Positions 63,277 to 64,000 of a stretch of DNA of 64,000 nucleotides are shown one piece after another. Under the pieces are notes generated by a model. It made no database searches and had not been told where the DNA came from. It worked only from the letters and a program-made list of their open reading frames with translations. Both the position numbers and the translations under genes were made by a program. Origin of the DNA: Tenrec ecaudatus (Eukaryota > Chordata > Mammalia > Afrosoricida > Tenrecidae); assembly GCF_050624435.1 (NCBI RefSeq), contig NC_134541.1, forward strand, positions 106,140,805 to 106,204,804. Reading direction: 5' to 3'. Numbering within the stretch: position 1 is the stretch's first letter; each line of letters opens with the position of its first letter.

Positions 63277-63455
63277 TATGAGCTTACACATTGCTAACTG
63301 TAAGGTCAGCAGTTGGTAAGCCACCAGCCACGCTGCGGGAGAAAGGGGAGGCTGCCTTCTTCCATAAAGAGGTATGGCCTAGGAAATCCACAGGGTCAGT
63401 TCTACTCATCCTTTAGAGCTGCTGTCAGATGGTACAGCCACTTGGTGGCAGCATG
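63277..63455 (+). mobile_element. AfroSINE, full length
   Basis: gcttacacattgctaactgt, aaggtcagcagttggtaagc, cacagggtcagttctactca, acttggtggcag. Confidence 0.83.
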
Positions 63456-63584
63456 ATTGAGCTTCAGGTTTTGTTTTGCTTTTTTTGTTTTTGTTTTCAT
63501 TTCACTGGAAAGAACCCAAAGTGACCTGAGTCTGTTGAGACCTCACTAAGCCCTGTGTCTGTTGGTGACACACCATGCCACTGC

Positions 63585-63750
63585 CAGGGAGCCGATCCCC
63601 ATCCAGAGCAGCCCCTGTGTGCTTCCGAGACCTTTGAAATCTTTTCAGAGAGCCTCATCTTTCTCCCGTGGGGCAGCTGGTGGGTTTGAACCACTAACCT
63701 TGTGGTTAGCAGCTCACTGCCTTACCCACGATGCCACCAGAGCTCCTGTT
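63585..63750 (-). mobile_element. AfroSINE, nearly full
   Basis: gatccccatccagagcagcc, gcctcatctttctcccgtgg, gctggtgggtttgaaccact, gatgccaccagagctcctg. Confidence 0.87.
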
Positions 63751-63764
63751 TCTGCTGGCAGTCA

Positions 63765-64000
63765 CCACCAGTATGATGCGGCTGATGGTACCGATCTGTG
63801 TTGGAAGAAGTAAGGCCAGAGTGCTCCTTAGATGCAACGATGGAAAGATTGTGTCTTACATTCTTGGGACATGTTGTCAGGAGACACCAAAGACATCATG
63901 CTTGGTAAAGCGGAGGGGCGGCACAAAAGAGGAAGGGCCTCAAGGAGATGGATGGACACTTTGGCTGCAACAGTGGGCTCAGGCACGGGGACAATGGTGA
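63765..64000 (+). mobile_element. RTE LINE 3' region, cut by window edge
   Basis: gatctgtgttggaagaagta, gtgctccttagatgcaacga, gacatgttgtcaggagacac, cagtgggctcaggcacgggg. The + frame stays open to the edge with the RTE C-terminal pattern, but continues only into the non-coding 3' part seen in other copies. Confidence 0.87.

Noticed and set aside
1-64000. A previously undescribed multi-gene system
   Set aside because: I searched both strands for clustered long frames, operon-like spacing or shared motifs and found only mobile elements, simple repeats and unrecognised single-copy DNA.

Overview
The window reads as non-coding nuclear DNA from a mammal of the clade Afrotheria, most probably a tenrec (Echinops-like). 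Two signatures point there. First, the tRNA-derived afrotherian SINE (AfroSINE) and 3' ends of an RTE-clade LINE recur throughout; by hand tally there are about 75 SINE pieces and over 20 RTE pieces, together perhaps a quarter to a third of the window. Second, positions 60125-60315 hold a SPIN-type hAT element, a horizontally transferred family reported among afrotherians from the tenrec. The species is an inference; the clade is much more secure. A protein gene was looked for and none was found: open frames are short, broken, and mostly lie in repeats. No exon, CpG-island promoter or processed pseudogene could be supported.

Layout. 1-6 kb: an L1 3' end, a second hAT element (846-1072), SINEs, and a long imperfect palindrome (about 5177-5330). 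6-20 kb: SINE and RTE pieces, a decayed tRNA-Lys(CTT) (15382-15454), and an older L1 3' region (about 19.1-19.9 kb). 20-31 kb: first copy of an about 500-bp LTR-like repeat whose end lies in a perfect 18-bp inverted repeat (20262-20304), SINE clusters, a G-rich quadruplex-prone tract (27572-27627), and purine and pyrimidine tracts. 31-38 kb: nested insertions (L1 inside a MIR, SINE inside SINE), an inverted L1 3' end, microsatellites, and an RTE copy with a 5' inversion of the twin-priming kind (36630-37336). 38-48 kb: more SINE/RTE, a 17-bp tandem repeat, an L1 inside a SINE with a visible target-site duplication, an A+T-rich unique block, and a CCA-type microsatellite about 330 bp long joined to a SINE 3' half. 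48-64 kb: second copy of the LTR-like repeat, many SINE/RTE pieces, L1 fragments, CA and CTG repeats, a MER5-like remnant next to SPIN, and an RTE copy running off the right edge.

The elements form a functional set only in the retrotransposition sense. L1 and RTE 3' ends represent autonomous LINEs; AfroSINE and a second, tRNA-Gly-like composite SINE are the non-autonomous partners. RTE copies carry (CAA)n/(GTT)n tails. None of the copies here keeps a usable reading frame. Several A+T-rich single-copy blocks with homeodomain-like TAATTA cores (about 14.2, 23.3, 25.8, 33.7 and 45.5 kb) could be conserved non-coding elements. No undescribed multi-gene system is visible; the notable content is the history of mobile elements. 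Boundaries were set by eye and are usually good to about 10 bp.
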